64,000 bases of DNA from Nipponacmea schrenckii (taxonomy: Eukaryota; Mollusca; Gastropoda; Lottiidae): the NCBI GenBank assembly GCA_030562195.1, contig CM060202.1, forward strand, positions 11,904,001 to 11,968,000. The letters are read 5' to 3'. Both the position numbers and the translations under genes were made by a program. Each line of letters begins with the position of its first letter. Positions within the stretch are counted from its first letter, which is position 1. This document shows, piece after piece, positions 1 through 13,989 of the stretch. Under the pieces are notes generated by a model, which worked only from the letters and a program-made list of their open reading frames with translations, did no database searches and was not told the origin of the DNA.

Positions 1-1697
1 ATTCTACTGTAGAAAAAACACAACATAAGAGTAGTCTATGGCATGCTACTAAAGAAAACAGAAGTGGTGCGATACTGATAATGTAAACAACAGAAAACTT
101 GTTTGCCAAGTTAAAAAAGAAACAACAGCTAATGAACTTGTGAAGGTAAATCAAGAATGCCTGAGACTTACAATTTTACATACAAGCATAGAAAACATAA
201 CTATTCTTGTAGAGTAAGGAACTAACCAGGTGTTTACCTGTGCTTTAAGTCCACCTTTTCATGCACAAGAGAGGAACATATGAACATCAAACCACCTCTT
301 CACAAGAAGTTTCAATAAAATGATGCTATCAATTTTGTAACTAAATATCTTAACAAGAGAAGTCTTGGGGGACTGCAAAGATTATGTTATGTCACATTTT
401 CAAACCATTTTTGTTTTTATTCACTCAACACCTTTTTTTTATTTGTATTTCCAGTATTTGTGTATTCCCCAGACTTGGGTGTCGTATTATTTCACATCCT
501 CAGTAATTGACTGAGATTGATCACATCAAAATAGTTGGAACTGGTCACAGGAGGCTGGTTCTTCTCCTCATTTGCCAAAGTTTGTGACAATATCAATAGT
601 ATTAGAGGACAAGGAGTCTGGTTTTCACGTCTATATTTAGTAATTCCATTCCGTTTTCTTTCATTTAACAGTTTTAATTAAAGGCGAGACAGACTAAGCA
701 TCTTTTGAGACTGGTGAGTGAGATAGGGCTGATGATATTTAGGCTAATAAGGTTTCATTTAGGTTCAAGTTAAATTATGGACAGAATATTCCACTGAAAT
801 CACTGGCTGTGGTATTTAAATTCCTTCCCCTTCTCCTTAGATCATAAAGCAGATGGCAATTCTACCCAACAGACTGAGAAAAGCATTGATATTTACACTG
901 TATGATAGCATATGAACAGTGCTCATAACCTTGATTAAGGGCTGACACCAACTGCTATAGCAATGTTTGTGAGAGAAAGTTTAACATTGGTCTGATGAGG
1001 TTTCGTTTTAAAAATCCATATACGGTCAATGACTTTTTAATTGAATTATTCATGTAATTGTTATTTTAATCTTTATAAATTAAAAAATATTGACTACCAG
1101 TATAACAAAACCTAAAAATTCTTGGTTCTTCTTCAAAGTAAATAAGAAAAATTATTTCTACAGCAGAAATGGTACTCTGTTAAGTGAAAAGGAGGATAAT
1201 AATCTGCGTTTACATAAACCAATTCCACTCAGTAAAATCAACTTATCAACTGATGAAAATTTAAATTCTTCTATAGGTTAACAATAGATCAAAGAGGATC
1301 CGTTCATCTAGTTCATCTTTAGACAAGTCTAATATTAAGCATGGAGGCATGTAGAAAAGAAAAGTCAATAGTAAGTAAATTTAAAATTCCCAATATCTGT
1401 AATTGATCTAATTAAAGTTTCATTATTTAATTAGAGTTTCTACTTCAACAAACATTGTTTTAAGCTTTTTATTAATTATAAATCTATAGAGATAAAGAAT
1501 CAAACATCTTATATTTCATTGGTGGAATATTACCGTTTACAGGTTCTTTCATTTTTTGCAAGCAGTAATTGTTTTGTTCTGTCAATGGCAAAACCACCAC
1601 AGCAAAACAGAAATTTGAGGATCTTAACTTTCAAATCATTAGATATATATTATTGCTTAAAACTAGAACAATCATTATCATATTTCAGTGAAATGAA

Positions 1698-1766
1698 GAG
1701 CAACACAGTGTGCAATGAAGGGAACATTGCAAGGACAGCTGCATTAATCCTCTCCTTACTGATTAC
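1698..1766 (-). repeat. Probable SINE-like fragment
   Basis: GTGTGCAATGAAGGGAACAT, GCAAGGACAGCTGCATTAAT and CCTCTCCTTA parallel the GTGCAATGAGAG / GCAGGACAGTGGCATTAG / CCTACTCT series of the 29580 copy. Short and diverged. Confidence 0.5.
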
Positions 1767-2778
1767 TAACAACCTCTGTTTCCCATTTGAAGAACTTAAT
1801 GCTCTTTCTGTTAAAGTGTCTCACAGTTAAACTTGTTCCAGGACCTACTGGTTGATGAGTAGCTTGCTAAGCCAGCAACAACCTAACATCAAACTTGATA
1901 TTCAACAAATAAACAAGCCAATAAATCAAAAGATACCTTATGCAATACAACAATGGCTTCTGAAAAGACTGACTGATGAAATTTAATACAATATACTCAA
2001 TGTGATTAATATTAATTATTGAATTTTTATTATTATTGAAACAGCTTGATCTAACATAATAATTGATAGTGCTGTCATTTATTAAACCAGATGTTTAGGT
2101 ATCCAAGGTTTAACAGAAAAAGAGGTTTTGCTATAGTGTTTGCAATAGTGCTGACATTTTGATAGTTTAGAAAACATTTTTACAATCCCTTTAAAAGAGC
2201 TTATATCTATCCACAATTTTGAATATTCTCTAGAATATATGATTCAATTTCTAATAGAGTATCATTACCTTTATTATCCCATTTGGATCAAAGTTGTGAT
2301 ATTTGAATGGTATGAAATATATAAATATGATAAACGATACCTTGGGAAATGAAATATCGATATCTATGATGTTTGAAATGCTTTCAGCTCTGAATTTCAT
2401 TCTGAATAATACTAGACATAATAAGTCCTAAATACATAATATTTTCCTTATTCAATTATACTTCCAAAAATAACATTTCCTTTTAACTTTGTCTGGCAAA
2501 TATTAGTTCTTTCCTTCCAATTCGAGTGCTGAATGTGGAATTACAATGACATTTTTCAGACCTGGTAGCCGCTAGTGATGATATTGCCAATCATGCCACT
2601 ATATGATATGTAATGATATACAGTTGCTACTATGTCATACTCTATGCAAAAGGAAAGTAATGGATCAAATAAAAAATGTTAATGAATTTTTTATCATTTA
2701 ATACATTGAGATAATAGCTATATAATTATTTTTTGCTAAGTAAAATAAATACAATGCAACTGGCAGGCTATGCTGTTT

Positions 2779-3112
2779 GGAGGAGTTGCCAGTTAACCCA
2801 TAGCAGTGGTAATACATAAAAGCCTTATTAATTGGATTAGTGATTAATCAGCACGTGTTGTATCCATCTTTCATGCCGTCAAAGGATTAACTTAAATTAA
2901 TCTGTAACCTAAACGAATTCAAATTCAGGTTTAGAGAGGCCAATTAACCATACATTTACTACTTAGGGACTTGATTTCAATGCCAGATTGTGGTTTAGAG
3001 AGGATGCCAGGTTACCAGGTTTTTATCTCCTATGTATGATATTCAGCTGGGACTTTTTAAATTTGCCAGTTTACAGGGGAAGCCGGTTTATGGAGGATGC
3101 AGTTCGGAGGAG
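2779..3112. repeat. Degenerate GGAGG / GCCAGTTAACC motif cluster
   Basis: Four loosely similar stretches: 2779-2799 (GGAGGAGTTGCCAGTTAACC), 2931-2949 (AGAGAGGCCAATTAACC), 2994-3016 (AGAGAGGATGCCAGGTTACC) and 3064-3112 (GCCAGTTTACAGGGGAAGCC, then GGAGGATGCAGTTCGGAGG). A fifth, GTGGCCAATTAACC, lies at 22363-22376. Probably an old degenerate repeat family. Confidence 0.4.
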
Positions 3113-6100
3113 TTTCACTGTATTGTCGATAGTTTACTTTGACATTTGTAACTTTTACTCTAAGATTTCTCTGCATTTGGTTGATGATTAGTGAGTAATT
3201 GTTATGCCTAGTTTCATCATGTATCAATACACAACCTAACAACTCACAATACGATATCATATATCATGCTATTTGCATATCACCAGGTATCAATTCACCA
3301 ATATCTCCAGACTAGAACAGTGGAAGTGTTCCTATATTTAATGCTAAATCCAATAATCTGCTTTTCTAATTGCTTTTATTTCAGGTGTCTTGTCTTTCTG
3401 TATCTATGTACAGATATTACCAACAGATCTGTGATTACTGTCTGTGAGATTGTAAGTTAGGTCATGAAAGTGACTAGTGTGCTAGCTTGTAATGAGAATA
3501 GACACTGGCCTCGGTTATGAAATAAAGATGAGTTACTAGTTAAGGGTTAAGATTATCATATATGTTCATTATGAATGACTAATAATTTATAGAATCATCT
3601 CCCTTGGTAAAATTTCTGAAAATATAATAATGAGCTTTCTTCCTGATGATATAGCTATAGTCTTATCTTCAACAGCAGACAGCTACGGGTTCCAATCTCA
3701 ATCTGCATGTGAAAGTCTTTTGACCTCAATTAAGATATTTTCACTAATTATTCCAGCTGACTCAGCTGTATATGGGTATGGATAATTCATGAAAGATCAA
3801 GGTCAAGAGGTTTGCCCAAGGACCAGCTGATAGAAAGGATTCTTAACTGTGAACCTAAGTTGATATTCTTGCAAAATATAGATCTTTCCTTATTTTTGCC
3901 TCAGTATGTTTCTGGTAACAGGAGAAACACACCTTGGATCTTCATTCTGAGAAGTGTCAGAAAAAAAAACATCCAAAAGTAAATTATTTTTGTGACTATA
4001 TACATTTTATACTAATGATGAACAATGAAATAACCATAATGTTAGTCTCCAACAAGATCTCTAACATCGAGTCAGGTTAAACAAATTTATATCTTGTAAA
4101 TTTGACCAATAGAATTTCAACTACAAAGCCAACAAGACAAGAATATTTTCATCCATTTTAACCTTGAACTTAATAATAATAGTAAAAATAAACTCTGTAT
4201 ACCATCAGTCAGAATTAGGTCCAATACACAAGGACGAAAGTGAACATCTTTGAAAGTCAGTTACCAAAGTTCATCAAGTCAAGTATGCGCTTAATTATAG
4301 CTTTAAGGATATAAATCCAAAATTACTTCAGCATGAAACAGTTGGCAGAGACCAGATTAGTCCAATCACACTTCAGCAGATAATATTGCTACGACCCTAT
4401 AATGGCGGTCAAAATGGTTGACAAGCGTATGATACAAATTATCATACCATTATCATTGAATTAGTGGAATGGAAAAAAGACACTAGCAACCTTGGTGCTG
4501 GATTTCTACATTACTTGATTTATTGTTCGTAGAAGAACCAAAATCCATTAATATTAACAAGAAATGTACCTAAATATTTTGTTCATTTTATTCCTTTATC
4601 CATTGAACATTAAAGGCATAGGATAGGATACAGACTATCTATAAAATTAGTCAATCATACTAGTCCAGTGTACCACAGGTTGTGCATGTTACAGATACCT
4701 AGAAAATGACCAGGTAGAGAAACTAGTAGTGTGTGATCTAAATGACCTGTATCACTGATAGGGGGGAAAAGTCCTAAAAATGCAAGGATAGAATCCAAGA
4801 GCAAGTGTTCAAATAATAAAAACTTTGATTCTGTAAAATAACTCTGACATAATTGGCTGGTATCCTCTTTCTGTTTAACACTTAATTTCGTGTGAAACAA
4901 AAGCAGTGTATATCTACACAGAAAAGACGATGAAATTAGAATAAAAAAGAAGATAATAAAGTTGAAACCTGAAAGATCTACATGATTTAAAGACCATGAT
5001 GATCTGTTGTGACCATATTTCATACAGGAAAGTATAATTTACTACTGTAGGTTGTAATTATTTGTAACAAGAATAATGGAAAGATCTAAACATACTTCCT
5101 TCCATTAAATTAAACAATAAATCAACACATAATTTGTATGCAATGAAGATTTTCAGCTCTAATAACATCTTAGAAGTAATTTACAGATAAAGCACTCAAA
5201 AAATCACTTCATATTTTATGTCTTTCAATCGTAATTTTTCTCTCAAACCTAAAGTACATCATCTTCCTGCGGGTAAACTGAGTCAAAATCTGGCTATAAT
5301 TATCTTTCTGCTGCAATATCTGCTGTTTGTTATTCAACAAAATTAGTCCATTAAATCTTGGTCAATATTGGGATATTTCTTGCTAAGATGAGAAAATGAT
5401 GGAGTGCACCAATTCTGGCGGAGTTCAAATAGACAAGACAGTATTTCATTAATCATCAATATTCACCGGTTTAACTGGGCAATAAAACATCATAATTACC
5501 ATATTAAATCTTATATTCATTCACTTCTTTACAATATTAACAAATTTACTTTTATATCATGACTTCTATAGGGTATCTATAAAGTATATAGTTACCTCTA
5601 TTTCACGGATAATAGTAACATAGAAACGTCTCAGTTTCAATAAATTATCTATTGAAAATGTTCGAAACACCGGGTGCAAACCAAAAAAAATCTTACCTTT
5701 TATTTAAAAGTGAAAATTTACAATGAAAAGATTTCAATGAACAGTACCTAGTTTCCTCAAACAAATTGAAACCCAATGAAAAACTGTGTTCAGTTTTGTG
5801 TAAGCCTCCTTCTCCATCTATATGCTTTGTCATAGACATTAATTTAAAATTGATTAAAGATATTTAAATGTGTCTAGGTAATTTCATGTCATCCAAATCA
5901 ATCTGCCATATTGAAAACATAAAGTATATAATGATTCAGACAATTTGACTTCTGGGAAATAAAGCCCAATCAATTTGCAGACGTAACTTAATTAAATTGA
6001 AAATTTCATAAAAATACAATCTCGTATAACTTTAGAATAAATCTGAGCTTTTCCTCAATGATAACTAGCCATAAAATACAGCCATGTTTTATCTACTGAC

Positions 6101-6267
6101 GGTTTAAATACCTACTTCCTGAGGTTGTCATGGACAAAGAGAAAGAGGATGCATTATGGGAAATAGTCAGGCAATGAACAATTCTATTTAGATATAATTG
6201 GTGTCCACTTTGACACAAGAAAATATCAGAGTACAGACTATTTGTATTTCGTGTCTTTAAAGATTTT

Positions 6268-6423
6268 CTATTGAGTTGCCTTTAAGTGAGTGATTCGTTG
6301 ATCTGCCAGCAATTTCTGGATCATGTTTTCACAAAGTTCCGTCGTCATGACAGCTCCATCAATATTTGCAATTTTGGGACAAATTCCCTTCTTTTTCTTC
6401 AACGAGTTCACTTGAAACTTCAT
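6268..6423 (-). other. Short ORF with acceptor-like start, coding status unclear
   Basis: A 51-residue frame from ATG (6423) to TAG (6268). It opens three bases after a possible acceptor TTTTCTACAG; a second candidate, CTGCAG, lies further upstream in the same open frame. Composition is mixed and charged (starts MKFQVNSLKKKKG, contains IDGAVMTTELCEN, ends THLKATQ) and the stretch is GC-richer than its surroundings. It could be a 3'-terminal coding exon of a minus-strand gene. Its phase-0 junction cannot join directly to the phase-1 end of the Ig exon. I recognise no family, and no AATAAA is evident close downstream. A chance open frame is at least as likely. Confidence 0.2.
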
Positions 6424-6426
6424 GTT

Positions 6427-9400
6427 CTGTAGAAAATCGATTAATTTTTTTTTCTGCAGATATTGAAATTGTACTAATCATAAAATCTTGTTGGTGAATC
6501 TGTGTACAATCTATGACATTGCAACATGTCAGTTGGGAGATTTGATCAATTTAATCAAGCTTGCTTTAGTTCTGAATTATTGGATAAACAATGACATTAA
6601 ATCTTTTATTAGGCTTTCAAACAATAGTTTGAAGGACTTGTAATCACTTTGTTTTAAAAAAAAGGTTATTTGATCTAATCAATGTGTTCAAGATTCTTTG
6701 AAAAGAATTTAAAAAATTTGGAGACATAACTGAAAAGAGCATATATTTGAATATAAAAATGTAGTTAAGGGTTCTGATATTGATCGATGACCTTCAATAA
6801 GTCATCTTGACTCATGATTCCAGTATAAAAAGGTTCGGATAACGTGGAAAGTTATCCTTATTTCTCTGTTACCCACTTGCAAAGTAACCTCTCTGTAAAT
6901 TCAACTTGGCTCAACTGAATCTCGTATTTCAAACACTCCTGAAAATATTGCTACCAGAAATCCCATTCAATAGTTTGACTGATAGTGTTTACCCATGTTT
7001 AATTACAGATAATAAAAACGTCAATATTTTGTCATTTTGATGAAATTTTTGAGAGGAATTCTGCAATGAAATTATGCTGCACTTCCTGTAGCAGAGTTTG
7101 TAATATTGAGGGAAATTACTTCATAGTGGGAATATTGGTGCTTAAAATCAAATTAAGTCTAAAACACTGAATCCTTCATCATCACAGATTCTTGTTAATT
7201 TATCACTATTCAATCAAAATTGATAAATTAAAATCTCTCTCCCTCATGGAGGGTTTAATTAGAGAGCTTAACAAGGGCAGATAATTAGCCTGTAATCATC
7301 ACCAACACCTAATTAAGAAATTTTATTACCAAATTAATGCTACAAAGAATAAGACCCCAGGTGTTCTGGTATCATGTGACAGTGATTTTCCCTGCGGGGA
7401 TATTAACCATCCAATCATAGCCACAATCTTCGTATTTTGATTAGAATGAAAGAGAAGAGCTCATTATCCCCTATCAAACATCATTATCATGACAACAACA
7501 GAAAAAAATATTCTTAAACAACTACACTGATGGAATTCTTTTTAAATTTCATGCTCTTCAATTCCATTACAAGACTGTTGATGAGATCTGTATTCACTAA
7601 AGATCAGATGGATGAATTAAAGAATGACAGAATAATGAATGATCTGAATGAAATAGTAGTCTGTGTGAAAAAGCCTTTGGTTCCTTTTTGTTACATTTTT
7701 TTGATAGTTTTAGAGAAATGGGGTAAACTGGAAATTTTAATATTTATAAAAACTTCCTTGATAAATATAAATAATTTTAAAAGTTGCAAATAAAATTCAC
7801 TAAATGCATGATATCCAAACATAAGAATCAACAAATTAAACATACTTTATACTAGAACATGATGTTGACCAGATAAAATGATGTATGTGTATCCAGAGAC
7901 TTAAAACAAATGAGTTGCTTTATCATCTCATAATTGAGTCACAAATCAAACATCCCTTGTATTGAAGAAGCTTTGTGATGACATATTTACCCATAACTCT
8001 CAGGATGTTTACTGATGACATAGGACACATGACCACAATCACATCAATTCTGAATCCTGCGATTATACATCATAATGGAAAATGATTAATCAGTATTAAG
8101 GGTCAAATGGGGTTAATGCTGAACAAACAGAAGGGTAACCTGACAAAATACACATTTATTTAGAAATAAGGCAAATTCCTCCTATTTGCTTAAAGAACTG
8201 ACAAGGGAGGTCACTGCAATAAAAGATGGTAAGATCTTAATTAATATACAGTAATTATTGTACTAAATAAGATTAATTGCTATGTCCAGAACGTTCAATT
8301 AGAAAAGCGAGTGTTATCAGACATATTTATGTAGCTAATTCCTAGACTATGATGAACGATATTTATTTTTCTAATTTCGTTATACCAACTCTCTCATTTA
8401 TCTCGATATGACCGTCAAATTAAGTTAACTATATTCTCCTAGCCTTGCGTATAAAGCTAGAGACGTGTATGATATATACTAGAACTTAATAAGTTTAATA
8501 AGTTGTATTAATATTCGTAAGAGACCATCTATCCTATTCCTATCTCTACCCATAATATCTTCAAATAACGTCAAATTAATTTTGATTAAAACAATTCAGT
8601 TCTATCACACAACCATATTCAGGTACTTCGAACTGACTCACATTATTGGTATCTGGTTGCTTGGATTTTACAGCTTGAGATTGGCTGCCCTTTTCAGTCA
8701 CATGACCTAGGTAAGGGCTTGCAAGGTGAAATATAAAGGTGTTTTATCCCAAATGATTATGAATAAGTCAAACTCCTAGCAGGTCTCCGAACAGACAGCT
8801 TGTCATTCACACAGAGAACCTATATATCATAAGCTGTGTAAGACTAACAATTGAAGATCAATCAACTGCATGAATATATTGCTAGTAATTGTATTCATCA
8901 TTAGCTAAGAAAGGTGCAAATAATTAGGAATAAAGGTGATTTAGAAGTGCACAATTACCGATCTGTATCAACCTACCCTCTCATTAAAACATGTAATTCT
9001 TATCAAACATGAAGGATCTAAATATAATTCTATAGGTGAACCTTCAGCTGTTAATGGTTCCTGAAGGTGGTAAAATCGACCAGACAATGCTATATCTCAA
9101 GTTATTTATAACAATAGAATGACATTGACTGTATCTCACCCCAAATCTATTATTCTTCCATTTCTCAGTCTAGGAAATACGTTTATATGTTTACAAAAAA
9201 CTTTTTGGCTTACACTAATGTGATTTTGGCCTTTAATGGCTCCATCTATTGTCACCTCTCTTGTGAAGAGCTAATGAAAGCAGCAGTAATGAATGGCTTT
9301 CTAATTCAATTTCATTTTGACTTAGCCAAATTACCAGTAGTAAACAATTGATTGGGATGTTTCTACCCACTGTAATTAAACTATTTCAATTCTTACAGAG

Positions 9401-9587
9401 CTTCAGATTCAAGGTTTGAAATATCAAAAACATGAAAATAAAATGGCCCAATAATTGATTATAGTCTTGAACAATATCCTGAAATCAAAGTAAACTGATC
9501 AATAATTAATCAATGAGTCTAACATCAGACACTCAAGCTAACAATATGTTTAAAACAACATAGACAACCACATCAAAAAAACAAAGC
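6427..9587. other. No gene recognised
   Basis: AT-rich, no repeat family or RNA gene seen. The 87-codon plus-strand frame at 7530 is rich in Phe, Ile, Lys and Asn, as expected from AT-rich noncoding DNA. Confidence 0.6.
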
Positions 9588-9975
9588 AACAAATGAAGTC
9601 TATTTAAACCAACATATGAGTCTATATATACCAACAAATCAAGTCTATATATATCAACATATGAAGTCAATTTTAAACCAACAATAAGTCTATTAAACCA
9701 ACATATGAACTCTATATGTACCAATATATGAAGTCAATTTAAACCCACATGAGGTCTATAAAACCAACATAACAAGTCAATTTAAGCAACATATGAAGTC
9801 TATTTAATCCAACATATGAAGTCTATTTAATCCAACATATGAAGTCTATTTAATCCAACATATGAAGTCTATTTAATCCAACATATCAAGTCTATATTTA
9901 CCAACATATCAAGTCTATATTTACCAACATATCAAGTCTATTTAAACCAACATATCAAGTCAATTTAAACCAACC
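9588..9975. repeat. Minisatellite, ~23-bp unit, about 17 copies
   Basis: Head-to-tail copies of a 22-24 bp AT-rich unit of the form CAACATATGAAGTCTATTTA. The middle copies (about 9785-9890) are nearly identical; both ends are degenerate (CAATTTAAACC and TATATATACC variants). The length is not constantly a multiple of three and open frames over it are artefacts of the repeat. Confidence 0.95.
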
Positions 9976-12900
9976 AGTCAACATATAAAAGTTCAGCAAA
10001 TCAACAATATCAAGTTTGTTAAAATCTTATTTTTACTTTTCAAGTATTGAAAATCAATGCAGTTTCCCATGCATTATTATAATATCTATACACAACGGGC
10101 TTCTCTTCACAGGTTTCTAATTGGCAATTCAAATTACCCAAACCTCAAACTAAAAAGATTAAAAAGAGAAATTCCTAAAGGTTTCAGGTTGAGCAATATC
10201 TTTGATCTTTATTATAATATTTATCAGGTTCATTTATAGCCCAGTTAAAGAGTTTTGTGTTTTTTGGTAATTTTTTACGTGTTTTTTTATCGATGACATA
10301 AAAGATGATATGATCATGTAAATCTTCTATCGTAATTTAGTTTTCGCTTCAATCTCAAGATGAAGGCTGAAAGAAATAGAATTGTAAAATCGATTTCAGA
10401 CTTGTGAATAGATTTGGTTTCATAATTCCATACCTAGTTATATTCTGATGCTTTTTTCATAGGAAGAAATATGTTTCTTATCAACTATCTTAGGTATTAT
10501 GTCTACTGAATTAATTAAGTTCTTTGTCAAATTTCAGCTTTCCCACGTGAATTTCTAACCAAAGAAGCTATCCATTAAACGATGGATGATAATAAGAATT
10601 TTCAAGAAATTGTTATTTCATTGTCAAAATATTTAGGGATTGTTTGCAATATCAATTGTGTTTCCACCTAGAATTGTGAAGTAAAGCTAGCTTATCAGGT
10701 TGCTAAACTATTTTAGTCTCGATCAAAAAGTCGCATCAAGACAAGACTACCAAAAACTAGTAAAACTAATACACCTCCATTGCCGAACAAGAAAAAAGCT
10801 GGCTTTTTGTGTTTCCACTGAGTTTAAATAGTTTACCCCCTGATGAATTGGCAAACGTAACAAGGGATGATTTCGGTTCCCAAACTGCGCTTTTTAGCCC
10901 AGTTGAAATGCAATCATAGCAACTATCAAGATCTTCATATCAGCAAACTAAAATTTCTTACAATGTAGTTAATGTTTGTTAAAGAAGGGAGCTACAAAAC
11001 TAACTAGCGTGCGGTAGTTTCATTTGAACAATGTATTAAACACAATTGAAACTGAGAGGTTCAAAGAAAACAATACTTAAAGATAAAAGACCTGAAGCCA
11101 ATATATCTATAGAGAACCAATGTAAATCAATATCAACCAATCAATATCAGGTATTGATGATTTAATCCAATCAGATTTCACATTACATGATATTCCCATT
11201 CAAATTTAACCTATCTCTGTTGGGGGCAGATTTAATCTCTGTTTTTCTAAAGCTAACCTAATTTCATTAACTGTAACAACTACATGATAGGCCTGCAATT
11301 AATTCCAGAGAATATTTTTCTCCATTCAAGAAAACAATAAGCATTTTCCATCAGATTGACTTCAATGTAGAAGTTACTTGACCTTTGGTTAACATTGATT
11401 ATCATATCTGCATTCAAACAGAATAGGTGTGTTGGTTAAAACTTGTTAGATTAATTAAGTATGCAAACATTCCTTCAAGCAACTGTGAATTAGCATCTAT
11501 TCTTACTAGAAACTATTGAATATTAAAACATCTATCCATATTAACCATTCACTTCCTACAGAAGTCAAAACCAAACAGGATTAATTCAGTTAGTTTTTAT
11601 TTGGAAATTTTTATATACAACATTTTACTCATAAATTGTTAAAACAGAAAGGTTATAGTAAGGTACAAATCAACTTATGATAGTAGAATTATCATGGCTG
11701 ACTTCAAAATATCAGTCAATTTGGCATAATACCATCAACCTTTTAGCTGCTCCATTCTGTGTTAAAAGACTCATACTGGGCAGTTAATAGCTATACTATT
11801 AATTATATTTATACAACTATTACTTATTGAAATCTTAGAAAAATCTTTAATAGTTATTGTTGTCTTTATAAAAGAGGTTACTAGTTGTACATACAATTGC
11901 ACTAACTTAAAGATTATGTAAACATACTGTCCCATTTGTTTGTTTGCACTAAGCTGAAGGCCTGGGGATGTTGCACTTGTTACAGTGCTGATAATAAAGA
12001 TTGGGAAATGAATTATTAAAATATTATTCAATAACTGTATTGACATAAAATTGCAAAAGAAGTTCCATTAGTGCAAAAGCTCTTCCCTTGTCATGGATAC
12101 AAACACACACTATCTGTTTCAAATATTAGGCAAATAGGCAGATACATAGACTTAGATCATTTTGAAACAGGCATGAGTAATGCTACAATTTGATGCTTTG
12201 GGAATCAGCACAATCATTCTAACAACATTTAGTCAATTCAGACAGCAAGATAGATCCTCTTCAAATTTCAAAATATAACTTCCTTTCCCTGAAATCAAAT
12301 AGACCTCATGCTTTCATAGAAAACAAAGATAAACACCACCCATCCCATGGTGGAGCATCACAATCCAGACACCCAGATAAATATATATTACCATTGAGGA
12401 TTAGATAAGTCAGTGGGGCAGACATTGAAATCTGCCATCTTTTAATTATACATTGATTCACATAATACAACTCCAACTAATTAATGTCTATACCAACGTG
12501 AAAAGTTACCGATACTTCGATACTTCTTACGTCTTCATCATAATAAATAATTCAAACTACTCAACCTGAACACCAATATAACTTATTCAAAATGATCTGG
12601 CCTGTAACTAACGTGTAGGCATTTACAGAACAAATTGCAACAATTGTATCTAATAAATAAGCATCAAATTAATTAATAAGCATCAAATAACCTTAAGCAC
12701 GACACATACCAAGCTTTTTGTACTCTCCTCATAGGTTCTGGAGGTATACAACTAGACCTATTGTAAAACTCAAGGATACAAATGATAACCACCATTTCAG
12801 ACAGGTGAGAACATTTCTTTCAGTATTTTAGGAATAAACTGATGTTCACAATATGATATCAGCAGTCACAACTGCCATTGTGATTATTGTCAAAGACCTT

Positions 12901-13989
12901 ATTATTGCTTTAACTCTGTCTTTAGACTTGGGGGTAAGATATAAAGCCCAAAATACAGCAAAACTTTCTCCAATAACCAGTAAGAAAGTGTTTACATCTG
13001 TACCAACCTCACCTTATTGACTTCTGTAAGAATTGATATTGAGAATTCTTCCATCTGCGATCAATATGAGAAAACAATTGAGAATTATGTTTAGATTAAC
13101 TTGACATCATAGTTCTACTGTCTTATTAAAATTATCTTGTATCTCAATTTAATACCTGGAGGTTAATAAGATCATCTAGCTGGGTAAGCCTTGTTTTTTA
13201 TGGAAAGCAATATTCATTTATAACACAGCAAATGAACATAGTTGTAAATTACTTGTTTTCTTTTAAAACATCTATCTTGTGGGTTTTCAAATCTGGCTCA
13301 ACTAGCTATATCCAGATAAAATCATAAAACAAGAATATTACTCCCTCTATTGGCTACTGGCATAATTCAAGTTGATACAAACATCCCTTTTGACCTTCCC
13401 TTCGAATGAATGAATGATAAAAGTCACAATTTAAAATCAATATTAAAGGAGAACCAAAATAATCTCAGCTTAACCTTTCATAAGCCAATTAAAATTCTGT
13501 AGTTCCAACACCTCTAAATATCAACTTCCTTTAAAGGATTTAAGAAAGGTCATGTATCAAACTTATACCACAGGTCACTCTGACTGATTGCAAGACAAAT
13601 GAAAGTGTAAAATGTAACATCCTGATCTGCCGTGCTGTGTGATAAACCATAAAGAATGTTTTAAGTGTAATGTATCACTATTAGAATTTAAAACAATTGA
13701 TTATTACACCAGTCCAAAGGGAAATTAAAAACATTTTATTTTCTCTTATTTTCATGAGTTTTTAATGATTTTTCTAATGCAGTTTTTATTAAGCCCACCA
13801 CACGTCGCTGAAGCAGGGATTAATGAGATAATGTGATCCTTCAGATACAATCTAGCTATTTTCAGATGCCTGTCAGTCTCCATTGTTTTACTACAGAAAA
13901 TGATACTGTTGCCATGTCAATCATAGATGTTGATTCAAATTCATTGCATCTGCAGTACACAACTCTTTTAGTTTCAAAACAAATAAGGC
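9976..13989. other. No gene recognised
   Basis: AT-rich DNA between the 23-bp and 41-bp arrays. It holds only the 19-bp tandem pair near 12657. The 91-codon minus frame at 11771-12046 shows no domain. Confidence 0.6.
12657..12690. repeat. 19-bp tandem pair
   Basis: ATAAGCATCAAATTA occurs at 12657 and again at 12676 with a final-base difference. A small AT-rich duplication. Confidence 0.6.

Larger units (their letters stand above)
1..6267. other. No gene recognised
   Basis: AT-rich DNA with short A/T runs, one probable SINE-like fragment near 1700 and the degenerate motif cluster at 2779-3112. Open frames up to 122 codons (4655-5023, minus) have low-complexity hydrophobic translations and no recognisable domain. 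Likely intron or intergenic. Confidence 0.6.

Noticed and set aside
735..750. GCTGATGAT resembling the core of a reverse-transcriptase YADD box
   Set aside because: The frame gives only Arg-Ala-Asp-Asp-Ile followed by a stop, and no flanking reverse-transcriptase motifs are present.
4655..5023. A 122-codon minus-strand ORF
   Set aside because: Low-complexity Phe/Leu/Ser-rich translation with no domain. With roughly 7% stop frequency per codon, tens of frames over 60 codons are expected in 64 kb.
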